DNA from: Brienomyrus brachyistius
Taxonomy: Eukaryota > Chordata > Actinopteri > Osteoglossiformes > Mormyridae
Reading direction: 5' to 3'
Assembly (NCBI RefSeq): GCF_023856365.1
Contig: NW_026042742.1
Location: forward strand, 42,960-106,959
DNA length: 64,000 nt
Under the pieces are notes generated by a model. It made no database searches and was not told the origin of the DNA. It saw only the letters and a list, made by a program, of their open reading frames with translations. A program made the translations under genes and the position numbers. Every line of letters starts with the position of its first letter. The stretch's first letter is position 1. Positions 33,600-45,306 of this stretch are shown here, one piece after another.

Positions 33600-34905
33600 C
33601 GAACTAGCATGGAAAGAGGCTATGGGTAGCTACAAAAAGGCTCTTAGTGCCGCCAAATCATCTAGTATCTATCAGAACTAATTGAAATAAACAAAAATAA
33701 TCCTAGATTCCTATTTACTATGGTGTCCAAGCTGACTAATAACCAGACCACTGGTTATTTTCCAGTGACGACTTTATGAAACTTTTTGACCAAAAATATG
33801 CTCAATTAAACAGAACATTTTGAATATTGAATATTGGTTAACCAGTCAGAACTGATGTACTTAATTTTATCTTCAAATTCATCTACTTGTATGCTAGACC
33901 CTGTTCCATCAAAATTATTCAGCGATGCTCCCAGCATTGATTGAACCGCTACTAGCAATAGTTAAACTAAAACATATAATCATATTACCCCAATTTTATC
34001 TTCACTGCACTGGCTGCCAGTTAGATTTCGTGTTGACTACAAAACACTGCTCTTAACCTATAAAGCTGTAAATGGTCTTGCACCGCAGTATGTGAGTGAC
34101 CTCATTTGCGTTCCGAATCATACACTTAGATGACGAGATGGAGGTATTCTATCCGTACCCAGAATAAAGAACATTACCTTTGGGGGAAGAGCATTTGCTC
34201 ATAAAGCACCACAGCTATGGAATAAACTTCCTATTAGTGTTCGGAACTCAGACACAATCTCTGCTTTTAAGTCAAGGCTTAAGATGTACCTCTTTCGCCA
34301 GTCTTTTGGATAGTTAAATCTTCTTTTCTAAGGTGAATGGGAAATCTGGAGGTTCATAGTTATTTGAGATTGAAGGGGAAAGGGGGGATTGGTGCTGTCG
34401 TCCTGCCACTCTCGCCGATCACTTAAGCTGTGGATGGGAGGTGGCTTGACGCCAAAACCTCTGTAAACCCTCATGCCTGTGCTTCCTTCCAGGTCACTCT
34501 TTTAGGCAGGCTGTCATAGTTGCTTTAGTCCTGCCGGTTAGGTGTAGGGCAATAACTCTTCTCCATCTTCTCTTTTTCGAGCTGATACCGAGCCGACTAC
34601 ACCGTGTGAACCCGCACCTGGACTCCTGGATATAACTACATGAAACCAACTGGGACTTTATAACTATATGAACTCTAATGAATGTCAATGTAAATGCAGT
34701 TTCATGCTCCTTGGTCGCCCAGAGGAGGATGGGGTCCCCTTCTGAGTCTAGGTTCCACTCAAGGTTTCTTCCTGCTAGAGGGAGTTTCCTTGCCACTGTC
34801 GCCTCAGGCTTGCTTGGTGGGGTTCTGGCCGGTTAAATGTAAAGTGCTTTGTGACAATGCATGTCGTTAAAAGCGCTATATAAATAAAATTGAATTGAAT
34901 TGAAG
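33600..34905 (+). mobile_element. L2-clade LINE, decayed 3' half
   Basis: In order: a KEAMGSYKKALSAAK / NKNNPRFLFTMVSKL segment (about 33610-33760), then after a deletion LSSLHWLPVRFRVDYKTLL, NGLAPQYVSDL, FAHKAPQLWNKLPI and SRLKMYLFRQSFG (about 33980-34314). This is the C-terminal end of an L2-type RT protein. The 3' UTR includes AGGTTTCTTCCTGCTAGAGG and ends in (TTGAA)n at 34890-34905. The RT core (YADD) is missing. Confidence 0.85.
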
Positions 34906-36530
34906 TGCTTCCTCAGATTCATTTTTAAATGTTCTCCAGCTAATTTCCACTATGGCCACGAGTTCTAGTATTTTAAATTAATATTGAAATGGTCATTTGG
35001 CTGAACAGCATCCCGACCTGTTAGAATCTTATATACCTGGATCATGTCCCCCCATAGTCTCCTTTGCTTGAGGCTAAACAGATTCAGCTCAGCGAACCTC
35101 TCCTCATAAGACATTCCTCTAAGTGCAGGAATCATTCTAGTCATCCTACGTTGCACCTTTTCCAAGGCAGCAATGTCCTTCTGAAGGTATGGTGACCAAA
35201 CCTGCACACAGTATTCTAGGTGGGATCTTACCAAGGAATTATATAATCGTAGCATCACTTCTCTTGACTTACATCTCTAGGTGTGTGGAGTTTAATCCAA
35301 CATCCTTTTGCCTTTTTTTAATGCTTCCCCACACTGGCAAGAGTGGGACATGGAAGTATCAACATACACACCGAGATCTTTCTCATAATCAGCTACCTTT
35401 ATTTCAGTGAAACCCATAAAATATCTGTACTTTACTATATTTACTATATTTCTGCTCCCTGCATGGATTACCTTATATTTATCTATGTTAAATTTCATCT
35501 GCCACGTATGAGCCCAGTCGCTAATTAAATCCAGATCCTGTTGTAGCCTCTCTGGACATGAGACATGATCTAACATCAATCAGAAGATACCACACCAGCA
35601 GATAATGATTTCTGGAATAGTAAAGTTAAAGGTTGGCTAATAATACCCCTCATCTCTTTTAAAACTATAGATAAGATGCCATCAGGGCCTTGCGATTTAT
35701 TTATTTTGAGCTTAGCTAGGCTTTGTACCACATCAGCCTCAGTTATACATATATTGGTCATAGACATCGTTGTATTTGTACTAAATGGTGGTAAGCTATT
35801 CTACTGTGAACAGCCATTGTAAAATAATCATTAAACTCATTTATATCAATTTCATTTTCAATTATAAGGCCCTTACTATCCTGCAAATGAGTGATTTTCA
35901 GCTTTTAGAGCTCTTTCGGAGTTAAAATATTGGAAGAAACTTTTAACGTCATCCTTATAACTGTTATTAACTAAACCTGTAGACTTAGATACTCCTGCTT
36001 TATTTTGAAATCATTAGTTAATTTCCATTTGTGGAAGAAAGCCCTTTTGCTCCTGACTTTATTCTTAATTTTCGTAGTAAACCACCTGTGACATCGCGTG
36101 CTGGACGAACAGGCAGGAAGCGAGGAATCAAGGATCCGGGAAACGGAGAGTCGGGAATGAGGGTTTATTGATGAAAACAGGTACCAACAGCGAGAGATTT
36201 CAATGACAGGACTGGGGAAACAGACTTGAATGTGGACTAAATACACAGGACTACTCAAACTGACAGAAAACAGCTGGTTACAATCGGGGCAGCACACATG
36301 GTTAATGAGGGGGCGTGGCACACACGAGGATCGTACAAGCAGGTCATGACACCAGCTTGGTTGCAGTTTCCTAGATTTAGTTTTTCTGGAAACGGGTATG
36401 AAGTTCTTTTGCACTTGCAACAATGTGCTTTTAAAAAATTCCCATGCCTCTTCCACAGTATTGCTATTTAACTCCATCCGATTTACAGTTTCTAGTTTCA
36501 GTCTCATACCATTGAATTACCCTTCCTAAC
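34906..36530 (-). mobile_element. CR1-type LINE, decayed, split by a solo LTR
   Basis: Minus-strand pieces from high to low coordinate: AWEFFKSTLLQVQKNFIPVS (about 36380-36460), RWFTTKIKNKVRSKRAFFH (36000-36080), KSQGPDGILSIVLKEM (RT start, about 35600-35700), LISDWAHTWQMKFNIDKYK and EKDLGVYVDTS (35300-35560), RSHLEYCVQVWSPYL and LEKVQRRMTRMIPALRG (34965-35258). The RT centre with the catalytic aspartates is deleted around 35576. The solo LTR at 36087-36351 interrupts it. Confidence 0.85.
36087..36351 (-). mobile_element. Solo gypsy-type LTR inside CR1 LINE
   Basis: Plus-strand ends are TGTGACATCGCG and GGTCATGACA. It is flanked by CCACC and CCAGC, a 5-bp target duplication with one change. 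The minus strand carries CGTGTGTGCCACGCCCCCT near the start and AATAAACCC as polyadenylation signal. Same family as 49093-49369. The LINE frame reads across the site when it is removed (QPSW then WFTTKI). Confidence 0.85.
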
Positions 36531-36951
36531 ATTGTATACTTTTGTTTTGGACTTGGTTGAAGACTCAGGCAGCAGGAGTTGCCCCAACGTTGGTATGTCC
36601 TTATCCATAAGGGGGAGTAAACGTTCTGGTTTCCCGACCTTATAGATGAAGGAGTTGGGGGATGTTGCCAGTGACCTGCCGGATTCCAGGCAGAACAGGC
36701 CTCGCTATGCCACAGCCCTTCAGAGACTGGGCCTTCCGTGCAGAACCTCTGCATCCAAATTAGACCAGTTGTTTAACAAAACCCTAAAATGGGGTTATTT
36801 TTGACATGGAACGGGACTTTGATTCAACAACCCATTACTTAGTTGCGGCAAGTACCCAATATCAAGTATAGCTGCAAAGAATCTGCCAGAGATTTTCAGA
36901 GAAGTTCCCCAGATGCATGGACTGGACTAAGGTGCGTCAGATTAACACTAG
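36531..36951. other. No gene recognised; possible further LINE remnant
   Basis: A minus-strand stretch near 36545-36660 is partly open, but no motif is recognised. Ends at the TTAA of the piggyBac composite. Confidence 0.3.
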
Positions 36952-36955
36952 ATTT

Positions 36956-38062
36956 ACCGAGTTTTTATTCTCTGCTGAGAGTCCCAAGGTGTTTGTCACC
37001 CCTGCTGTGATTTTCGCAGGTCTTCAGCCCCATCCTCCTCCTGCTTTTGTTGTGCAAACACACCCATTACCTGTGAGGCCTGGCGCATTTGCATTTTTTA
37101 CTCAGAGTAGCTCAAATCCAAGGCAGGCTAAACCTCTGTGTGTGACATGGAAACCTTCACAAAAGTCTGCCATATCTATACCAAATATCCCACACGCTGA
37201 CTGACCTGCAAATATGAAAGACGCACATTCACAAAATATATGGAAACACAAGTCTGTGTTATTTATAAAACAAATTGAGTGAAAATAGAATGAAAAGTTG
37301 CTAATAGAATGAAATGAATAAAATGAAAACATGCTAACACTTCAGTCTCCAATGCATGTTTGTATATAAATGTCATAAGCTGAGTGAAGTCATGGTCCAT
37401 GGTTTTTGACATGCTCATACACATACAGAATAAAATGTCATTTCATTTTCATTGGCCATCACTGAATTATAACACCAAAAGTGAATTTTGTTTTTGTGTG
37501 ATCTCTCCAGCTTTGCATGTTTGGCTGTTCATGTAAAAATTGATGTATCCGTGCCTCAGTTCCAGGTTCATCTCTTCGTCATCTTTCTGCCTTTTGTCTC
37601 AGTGGTTACTGTCCCACACAGTCTGTCTATCTTTCAAAGTCTGTGTTTGCAGCGTTTGAAAACCCAGTGACCATCATCCCTGTATTTGGCAATGGAGTTC
37701 CTTGGCTAGAAGAATCGGAAACAATCTTCTTTTTCCTTTCCACCCTGTAGATGCTTTGTACAGAACGTAGGCATTCACCGCCACCAAGTCCAGCATGTTG
37801 TAAAACACAGCTACTGGCCACTTGCTTGTTGCTGCTCGTACTGAATACATGCGCGCCATTCTAAACACTGACGTGGAGAATTCCTCTCCCTGTGCAGTGT
37901 CCTTTGCCAATGGAGGAAGTTCACGGCAAACGTTATTCACCATGCCCAGTAAAGTGAAGCAGTCTGTGTGACAGTGACAGTGAGGTGAAGAAATTGTCCA
38001 TTGTGACATTTCTCCCGTCATCCAGAAATGACTCCATCAGACTCATGACCACGTTCTCTGCC
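36956..38062 (-). pseudogene. piggyBac transposase, left inverted copy (broken)
   Basis: The minus strand has GRNVT-x-DNFFTSLSLSH near 38000 in pieces, then ELPPLAKDTAQGEEFSTSV, ARMYSVRAATSKWPVAVFYN and LYKASTGWKGKRRLF (about 37674-37990). Compared with the right copy the LDQ catalytic Asp segment is deleted, so the frame runs from EEFSTSVFR straight into MARMY. A cysteine-rich end (CxxC/H type) is only partly kept. The 3' flank is about 370 bp longer than in the right copy. Confidence 0.75.
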
Positions 38063-38157
38063 AGCCTTCACCAAGAACTGTGCTGAAAGTTTCACTCCAG
38101 GAGAACACATGAACATAGATGTACAGCTGTTCTCGACCAAGGTTCATTGTCCATGCA

Positions 38158-39355
38158 GTATATTTACATTTACATTTACAGGATTTGGCAGACGCCCTTA
38201 GCCAGAGCGACTTACATAAGTGCTTTGAGACTCTGCAATGAATTTCCGATGCTAGCTCAATAAGGACCCCAGCTACGAATACTATCTCTGAGAATGCCAT
38301 TGAGTAGTGCAGAATTTTTATTTTATTTTATTTTTTTAAAACACACACCAGAAAAAGAGTCGAGTAAGAATATAGAAGTTCTACGTCAGGTATTTCTGAA
38401 AAAGAAAAGTTTTGAGTCGTCGCTTGAAGACATTCAAGGATTCAGCTGTTCGGACATCTAGGGGGAGTTCATTCCATCAATTAGGTGCTAGGACAGAGAA
38501 GAGCCGAGATGCGTGTCTTCCTTGTGCCTTGAGGGGAGGTGGGACCAGTCGAGCAGTGCTGGAGGATCGGAGAGATCGTGGTGCAGAGCGGGGTGTGATG
38601 AGGTCCTTTAGGTAGGATGGTGCCAGAGAATTTTTGGCTTTGTATGCGAGCATCAGTGTTTTGAATCTGATGCGTGCAGCTACAGGAAGCCAGTGGAGGG
38701 AGCGCAGCAAAGGAGTGGTGTGGGAGAACTTGGGAAGGATGAAAACAAGACGAGCAGCTGCATTCTGAATCAGTTGGAGGGGACGGATGGCGCTCAGTGA
38801 TAAACCCGCTAGAAGCGAGTTGCAGTAGTCAAGGCGTGAGATGACGAGGGACTGGACGAGTATCTGGGTAGCCTGGGTGGAAAGAAATGGACGTATCCTC
38901 CTGATGTTAAAGAGGAGAAACCGACAAGAGCGAGAAAGACTGGTGATATGTGAGGAAAATGACAACCGATCATCTATGGTAACTCCAAGGTTTCTAGCAG
39001 AAACCGAAGGACGGATCAGGGAGTTGTCAAAGGAGATCGCAAGGTCCTGGAGGGGGGATGAGTCAGCCGGGATGTAAAGCAACTCAGTTTTACTAGTTTT
39101 GAGTTTTAGCTGGTGAGTGGTAATCCAAGATGAGATGTCTGCCAAGCATGTAGAGATCTTAGTGGAGACATGAGTGTCTGAGGGAGGGAAGGAGAGGATG
39201 AGTTGAGTGTCATCGGCATAGCAGTGGTAGGAGAAGCCATGTGAGGATATAACTTCGCCAAGAGATTTAGTGTAGAGGGAGAATAGGAGAGGGCCAAGAA
39301 CCGAGCCCTGAGGGACACCGGTGGAAAGACAACGTGGAGTAGATGTGGATCCATT
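38158..39355 (-). mobile_element. L2-clade LINE insertion with intact YADD motif
   Basis: Long minus-strand frame (38477-39445, 322 aa). Its first 27 residues are antisense piggyBac sequence, then [29 protein letters not shown] (catalytic YADD present), [41 protein letters not shown] and LAPSYLKDL. The tail at the low-coordinate end is the typical CGTCTGCCAAAT then (TGTAAA)n. 5'-truncated (no endonuclease), but one of the least decayed RT segments in the window. Confidence 0.9.
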
Positions 39356-40371
39356 CCATGTCACTTGGTATATCGCATCCAAGCCGGACAAATTTGGGAT
39401 CAAGTTCTGGATGGCCACGGATTTGGAGACCAAATACGTCTGCAACGTGTCCCCTAACTTGGGAAAGGACCCCAGTCACCAGAAAAGGGAGAGGCTGGCA
39501 GAGAACATGGTCATGAGTCTGATGGAGCCATTTCTGGATGACGGGAGAAATGTCACAACGGACAATTTCTTCACCTCACTGGCACTGTCACACAGACTGC
39601 TTCAGCGCAAAACAACACTACTGAGCACAGGGAATAAAGTTTGGTATGAACTTCCTCCAATTTCAAAGGACACTGCACAGCAAGAGGAATTCTCCGCGTC
39701 AGTGCTTAGAAGTGGCAGTGTCTCCTTGACAATTTATGCACCTAAAAAAACAAGATTGTGTGTGTTCTGAGTTCCTTGGACCAAGATGTGGCGATCTGTG
39801 AAGGCAGAAAGAGGAAACCCAACACGATAACAGACTATAACCACATGAAGGTATGTGAATGTGTGTATAATTTTACATCAGTGCTACAATGTTTTCTGAT
39901 ATGTACTATACAGGCCTATATAGAAAGAAGGTAGAAAAAAAGCAAATACACTCATGACTCTCTCTCTCTCTGCTGTTATAGTGTGGTGTAAATGTGTTGG
40001 ACCAAATGGCGCGCATGTATTCCGTAAGAGCAGCAACATGCAGGTGGCCAGTAGCTGTATTTTACAACATGCTGGACCTGGTGGTGGCAAATTCCTACGT
40101 TCTGTACAAGGCATGTACAGGGTGGGAAGGCAAAAGAAGATTATTTTTGAGTCATCTAGCCAAGGAACTCCATTGCCAATTTATGCCACAAAAGGCTATG
40201 GGGACAGAGGAAGGCTGCTGCTGTGCCAGGACTTGTATGGACAACTCAGTGTCAGGTACAGGAGAACTGCAACAGAAACCGCAGCAGGTTTACCAGTGCA
40301 AAGTGTTACAAATTCACTTGCGCCAAATGCAGGGATGATGGTCACTGGGTCTGCAAACACTGCAAAGTTTG
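39355..40371 (+). pseudogene. piggyBac transposase, right copy (5'-truncated, broken)
   Basis: Open from about 39360: [55 protein letters not shown] (second catalytic Asp) to about 39680. Then, after a shift, NVLDQMARMYSVRAATCRWP (third catalytic Asp, about 39990) and LYKACTGWEGKRRLF. The cysteine-rich C-terminus (CYKFTCAKCRDDGHWVCKHC) ends at a TGA near 40370. The first catalytic Asp region is absent because the LINE lies at the break. Stops and frameshifts separate the pieces. Confidence 0.8.
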
Positions 40372-40711
40372 AAACACTCAATTTTTTTTATAAATAAAAC
40401 AGACTTGTGCTTCCATATATTTTGTGAATGTGTGTCTTTCATATTTGCAGGTCAGTCAGCATGTGGGATATTTGGTATAGATATGGCAGACTTTTGTGAA
40501 GGTTTCCATGTCACACACAGAGGTTTAGCCTGCCTTGGATTTTAGCTGCTCTGAGTAAAAAAATGCAAATGCGCCAGGCCTCACAGGTAATGGGTGTGTT
40601 TGCACAACAAAAGCAGGAGGACAATGGCCCAAGAAACTCTCAGCAGGGATGCTAGTAGGTGTTAGGCCCAGGGAATTTACGCAAATTTGCGTAGATTTGG
40701 CAGTTCTAGTG
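40372..40711 (+). mobile_element. piggyBac 3' non-coding end
   Basis: 3' region shared, inverted, with 36956-37260. A short inner palindrome ACGCAAATTTGCGT is at about 40680-40693, before TCTAGTG-TTAA. Confidence 0.75.
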
Positions 40712-40733
40712 TTAAACAGGAGCCTGGTAAATT

Positions 40734-40918
40734 CTGTGAGCCCCACGCCAAGTGACTGATGGAAACATACTCCAGCTACAGTGAGATGGACCCTCCAGCG
40801 GACCGAGAGTGGGATTCCCTCTGGGAGCGACAACTCGTGCAGTTGCTGGTGGATGAGCTGCAAACAGACATCAAGAAGGACTTCCAACCTCACAATCATT
40901 TACCAAACCACTTCAGGT
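40734..40918 (+). other. Open exon-like segment, unknown
   Basis: One frame is open for about 50 codons (MDPPADREWDSLWERQLVQL then VDELQTDIKKDFQP) and ends at a GTAACT donor-like site. It begins just outside the piggyBac TTAA. The acidic/amphipathic composition looks protein-like, possibly a retroelement gag or a host exon. I do not recognise it. Confidence 0.25.
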
Positions 40919-41564
40919 AACTTGTAAAGATGTAGGTATTGGAGTATTCACACATTCATTTGCAGTGTCCACCTCCTGTCCGGTAAATTTGGCAGGACAA
41001 AATTTGAATAACCTATAGGCCAGACTCATGAATGCGGCTGAACGAGTAAAGGTAGAACAGGTGGCCAATCCTGTTATACAGTCCTAGTAGATTGAGAACC
41101 ACCTGATTGCAACTGTAGTTGGAATCAAGGGCTGAGCAGCATGGTGGCCTGGGGGACAATTATGAAAACACAGACCCACTGATATCCTTAAAACCCACAA
41201 TCAAAAGAGGAGTCAGGATGGCCAGTGACATGTGCTGGCTAAATGGGGACAACAAAGAGAGAACAGAACAAGGCAGGGAGGGATTCTGACACAGGTGCCA
41301 TGCTACTTTGTTTAAATATGCTGTAATGTTTTAGTGCAAGCCTTAGACAATGGAATCTCTGAATGACGCCGCAGTCTGGCTCTTTCTGAAGGTCCTATAC
41401 TGTAACCGTCCTGAGAAGTTGTTTGCATGCACTTGCTGCCTTGACACTTGTTGATGTGCGTGTGCCCTGCTCGAGCAGTAAAGGGGAGATCACATGCAGA
41501 GCTGATTTTCTGTAGTTCCTTAGAATAAAAATAGAATATTCTCTTCAAATAGGAACACATGCTG
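40919..41564. other. No gene recognised
   Basis: Spacer; short shadow frames only. Confidence 0.5.
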
Positions 41565-42560
41565 CGTTTGATTATTTCACTCCAACTCGGACAAAAACGT
41601 CACGAAAAACATCACTTCCCATTAGAAACGCCTCTTTTATGACGTTAATGTCTGACAGAATCTTCTTGTCCGAGTTGCCCCTGTGACGTAATTTCAACAT
41701 GGCGGCTTACACACTCAACATTAATTCTATTTTACAAATCCTTAAAAATGTTTATTTTGTTAAATTTATTATTATCCCATCCATCCATTTTCCAAACTGC
41801 TTATCCTACTGGGTCACGGGGGGTCCGGAGCCTATCCCGGAAGCAATGGGCACGAGGCTGGGAACAACCCAGGATGGGGGGCCAGCCCATCGCAGGGCAC
41901 ACTCACACACACCATGCACTCTCACATGCATTCCTACGGGCAATTTAGCAAGTCCAATTAGCCTCAGCATGTTTTTGGACTGTGGGGGGGAACCGGAGTA
42001 CCCGGAGGAAACCCCACGACGACATGGGGAGAACATGCAAACTCCACACACATGTGACCCAGGCGGAGATTTGAACCTGGGTCCCAGAGGTGTGAGGCAA
42101 CAGTGCTAACCAGTGCACGACCATACCGCCCATTTATTATTATTATTATTTATAATTATTAGTAATTATTAATGTAATTGCACGTGTTCGATTTAGAGAA
42201 TACCATATTGTGACCGTAAACAGTATCCTAACATGCAATATCAGATTTTTACCAGACTTGTTAGTGTTTTTGGTTTGTTTGTAGTTTGTTTGATCTCGAA
42301 AAAAGAATATCGCTATGAATGTACTAAAATACTTTATAAAGCTTTTAATGTGGTTTGACTAGTTCCTGTTTCTTGTTTATTTGTCTGAAATAATAATCTT
42401 ACTCCATAACTGCTAAAATATAAAGCAACAACACAGCAGCGTATTCATGGAGGCAGCCATGTTTGTTCCGAGTTGTGCTAGCTTGAACGGGAGATTGTTG
42501 GATGTGATGTCACCCAATTTGGAATTTCCAAGTTCCGAGAGAAAAACGAACGCACCACAA
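41565..42560. mobile_element. MITE-like element containing a SINE
   Basis: The left end GCTGCGTTTGATTATTTCACTCCAACTCGGA is approximately repeated, inverted, at the right end (revcomp GGTGCGTTCGTTTTTCTCTCGGAACTTGGA, about 42530-42560). Non-coding inside, apart from the SINE at 41776-42132. Confidence 0.5.
41776..42132 (-). mobile_element. tRNA-derived SINE, minus strand, with TSD
   Basis: Reverse orientation: (CCAT)n tail, body, and a B-box complement (GATTTGAACC) near 42070. TTTATTATTAT flanks both sides (41765-41775 and 42133-42143). Confidence 0.88.
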
Positions 42561-43165
42561 GACTCTGGCTGGAAATTTCTACAATAGAGCCATTTAGTTA
42601 TTTCTAGAAAAATATTTAGAGCCAATGACCTGATGTCATTGTAACACAGGTCACTGTCCGTGGTGCTGAATTCTCTACTTGATGGGCTGGTGCTGAATGA
42701 ATATGACAGCTGGCCAACATGTCTGTGTGCTTCCACTGACTGGCACCCAGACATATAATGACTTTTAACAATGAGGAGGGAAACGTCCAGACAGGAAATT
42801 AGTCAACAGTAATTAGTAATCACATATAGTTCTCATTTATCATGATGTAAAATTCAAAAACCTTTTTTTTATTATTAAGGGATAAATGTAATTGAGTTTT
42901 AATGTATCCTTTCCGCTCTTAAAATCGCAAATTATTTCTGACTATTAATCTGCACATTTTAATAATTTCATTAATATTACCTAATTGGTTTGTCTTTTTT
43001 ATTAAATTTTAAAACTAGCTGTACAATTGTTGATGTTGTTGCTGTTCTGAATGTCATTGGCCTGTTGCCTTACGTCTGTCTAAACATGAGTGAGGGGATG
43101 GATGCACTATTCTATGGGGGCCTCTGTAGAGAATAAATGATCCTAATTTTATATTGAGAGAGATG
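42561..43165. other. No gene recognised
   Basis: AT-rich spacer; no supported gene. Confidence 0.5.
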
Positions 43166-43281
43166 GTTAATTCCTTTTTAATCCATACTGCGTTCAGAGC
43201 CCCTGTTCTGCCGTTGATCACTGCTGCATATCATCCCCAAACCAATGGCCTGGATGAGAAAACGAATGATGACATAAAATG
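43166..43281 (+). mobile_element. Ty3/gypsy-type integrase core fragment
   Basis: The plus-strand frame FRAPVLPLITAAYHPQTNGLDEKTND contains the AAYHPQTNGLDE signature around the last catalytic Glu of retrotransposon integrases. A short open run ends near a GTAAGT-like site. A separate C-terminal piece lies at 43880-44140. Confidence 0.75.
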
Positions 43282-43387
43282 GTAAGTCTGTTTTTGAGGT
43301 TGTTTTAGAACTGTGTGAGACAGGCTCTATTCTTTTAACATTACATCAGGAATTACTGATATTATTGACAATCAATCCCTTAATATA

Positions 43388-43600
43388 CAGTATCTCACAA
43401 AAGTGAGTACACCCCACACATTTTTGTAAATATTTTATTATATCTTTTCAAGGGACAACGTTAAAGATATGAAACTCTGATAGAATGTAAAGTAATCAGT
43501 GTACAGCTTGTATAATGGTGTAAATTTGATGTCCCCTCAAAATAACTCAACACACAGCCATTAATGTCTGAACTGCTGGCAACAAAAGTGAGATTAAAAA
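43388..43600 (+). mobile_element. Tc1-like terminal fragment
   Basis: CAGTATCTCACAAAAGTGAGTACACCCC, followed by the TTTTGTAAATATTTTATTATATC block and AACTCAACACACAGCCATTAATGTC, is the terminal repeat of a common fish Tc1-like family. No transposase follows. It separates the two integrase pieces. Confidence 0.75.
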
Positions 43601-43879
43601 TGATTTGTGGCAAGATCGGATCATGTGTGTTGAAGAGTTTCTTATGACTGACAAGTAGTTATTTAAAAACATATCTTGAAACAGCAAATTACATTGTTCT
43701 TTATGCTTTTAGAAAATGACTCTTTATAATGATCTGTGAATAATAATAATTTGCTATGAATGTTTTTCCACTTCAGCTTTCCACAATTATTCTTCCCGAT
43801 GAGAAAAGCTACGGCACGTTTTTTGATGAAAAAAATAAAGTAGTTGAGACAATAAGCAACAACAGCTGAAAACATCTCC

Positions 43880-44140
43880 TAGTAACAGGAAAAACAGAAG
43901 CAGGCATGTGGTAAACGAATACAAAAGAGGTACCAAAACACAGTTTATCATGTTGGAGATGAGGCGCTTCTGTTCAACATGAGGAAGCGGGGACGGAAAG
44001 GAGGAAGAACGGAACCGGATTTTACCGGACCTTATGTCATCCAGGCAATATGTGGCAAGCTGGTTACACTGTCTAATTCTGAAGGGGCAACTTTAAAGAA
44101 CAAATACAATGTAAACCACATACAGAAGGAGCCAAACTGA
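43880..44140 (+). mobile_element. Ty3/gypsy-type integrase C-terminal fragment
   Basis: HVGDEALLFNMRKRGRKGGR, then PDFTGPYVIQAICGKLVTLS and LKNKYNVNHI: the SH3-like C-terminal domain of a fish integrase. Frameshifted near the start. It belongs with 43166-43281. Confidence 0.75.
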
Positions 44141-44227
44141 TGTCCCAAGTCAGGAATCACACAAGGTGCCAGAAGAGTATAAGACCAGTAAACCTCCCTC
44201 TAGCGCAGAGCTTCTGACAATCGAGAA

Positions 44228-44947
44228 GGATGCTGACAGTTGAAAAAAAACTCATGTCTGTGTGTTATGAAAGAATATCAATAAATGTTTCCGAAAGGGG
44301 ATGACTCATTTGGTAATTATTTACGGCTTATGTTATGGCTGCCAATTTACAGTCTTTACTGAAGTCTGACTTCTTTTGAGTCACCTTTAATATAGATTGG
44401 ACACTCTCTATGCAATGTGCAATACTTACATAGATGGTAAATGTTTACCTGCTTGCACAGATGGATGATTAGGTAATTAGTGTAAGTGTGTGTGTGTGTT
44501 CAATCGCATGTATGTCCAAGGTCCATAGTAAATAATATACACTGATCAAGAGATGCCCGAAAGTGGATAAAAGAGGACATTAGTGGGTGTATCACTTAGT
44601 GTAACGCGTGCAGGAAAATGAGCAGGACTGCAAGCCATATAATGACCCTTGTCTAGCTCTTAATACAGTATGCATACAGTGATGTATCTACAATGGACAG
44701 CTACTATGAGCAGATAGCACAGTACAGGTGCTTATAAGATCTGTATGCTATTTCCATCCATCCATCCATTGTCCAAACCGCTTATCCTACTGGGTCGTGG
44801 GGGGTCTGGAGCCTATCCCGGAAGCAATGGGCACGAGGCAGGGAACAACCCAGGATGGGGAGCCAGCCCATCACAGGGCACACTCACACACTATTCACTC
44901 ATACATGCATACCTACGGGCAATTTAGTAACTCCAGTTAGCCTCAGC
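44228..44947 (+). repeat. Inverted repeat, left arm (LTR-like plus SINE)
   Basis: From GGATGCTGACAGTTG at 44228 it matches the reverse complement of 46323-47083. The arm holds about 525 bp of non-coding sequence with an early AATAAATG and a (GT)n tract, then a truncated minus-strand SINE from 44755. It follows directly on gypsy integrase, so the non-SINE part may be an LTR. Confidence 0.85.
44755..44947 (-). mobile_element. SINE, truncated, minus strand
   Basis: (CCAT)n tail and the last ~190 bp of the SINE. It is cut at AGCCTCAGCAT, where the next SINE's tail begins. Confidence 0.85.
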
Positions 44948-45306
44948 ATCCATCCATCCATCCATTGTCCAAACCGCTTATCCTACTGGGTCACAGGGGG
45001 TCCGGAGTCTATCCCGGAATCAATGGGCACGAGGCAGGGAAGAACCCAGGATGGGGGGCCAGCCCATCACAGCTCACACTCACACACCATTCACTCACAC
45101 ATGCACACCTACGGGCAATTCAGCAACTCCAATTAGCCTCAGCATGTTTTTGGACTGTGGGGGGAAACCGGAGTACCCGGAGGAAACCCCACGACGACAC
45201 GGGGAGAACATGCAAACTCCACACCCATGTGACCCAGGCAGAGACTCGAACCCGGGTCCCAGAGGTGTGAGGCAACAGTGCTAACCACTGCACCACCATG
45301 CCGCCC
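44948..45306 (-). mobile_element. tRNA-derived SINE, minus strand
   Basis: Full-length copy: (CCAT)n tail, TTTTTGGACTGTGGGGGG, GACTCGAACCCGGG (B-box complement) and GTGCTAACCACTGCACCACC (A-box complement) up to CCGCCCC. Abuts the truncated SINE without spacer. Confidence 0.9.

Larger units (their letters stand above)
36952..40715. mobile_element. Composite of two inverted piggyBac copies with TTAA outer ends
   Basis: TTAACACTAGA begins at 36952 and, inverted, TCTAGTGTTAA ends at 40715. Both outer ends are therefore the same (3') piggyBac terminus with its TTAA target. The inward arms share the 3' non-coding block (CAAAAGTCTGCCATATCTATACC) and transposase segments. A LINE (38158-39355) occupies the centre. 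Confidence 0.8.

Noticed and set aside
36917..37204. Plus-strand frame of 95 codons at the left piggyBac end
   Set aside because: It is the antisense of the piggyBac 3' non-coding region, which recurs at 40440-40700.
41699..45284. Frames reading through SINEs (HTHT- and CGGEPEYPEE-like peptides)
   Set aside because: The same peptides recur wherever the SINE occurs; SINE body translation, not genes.
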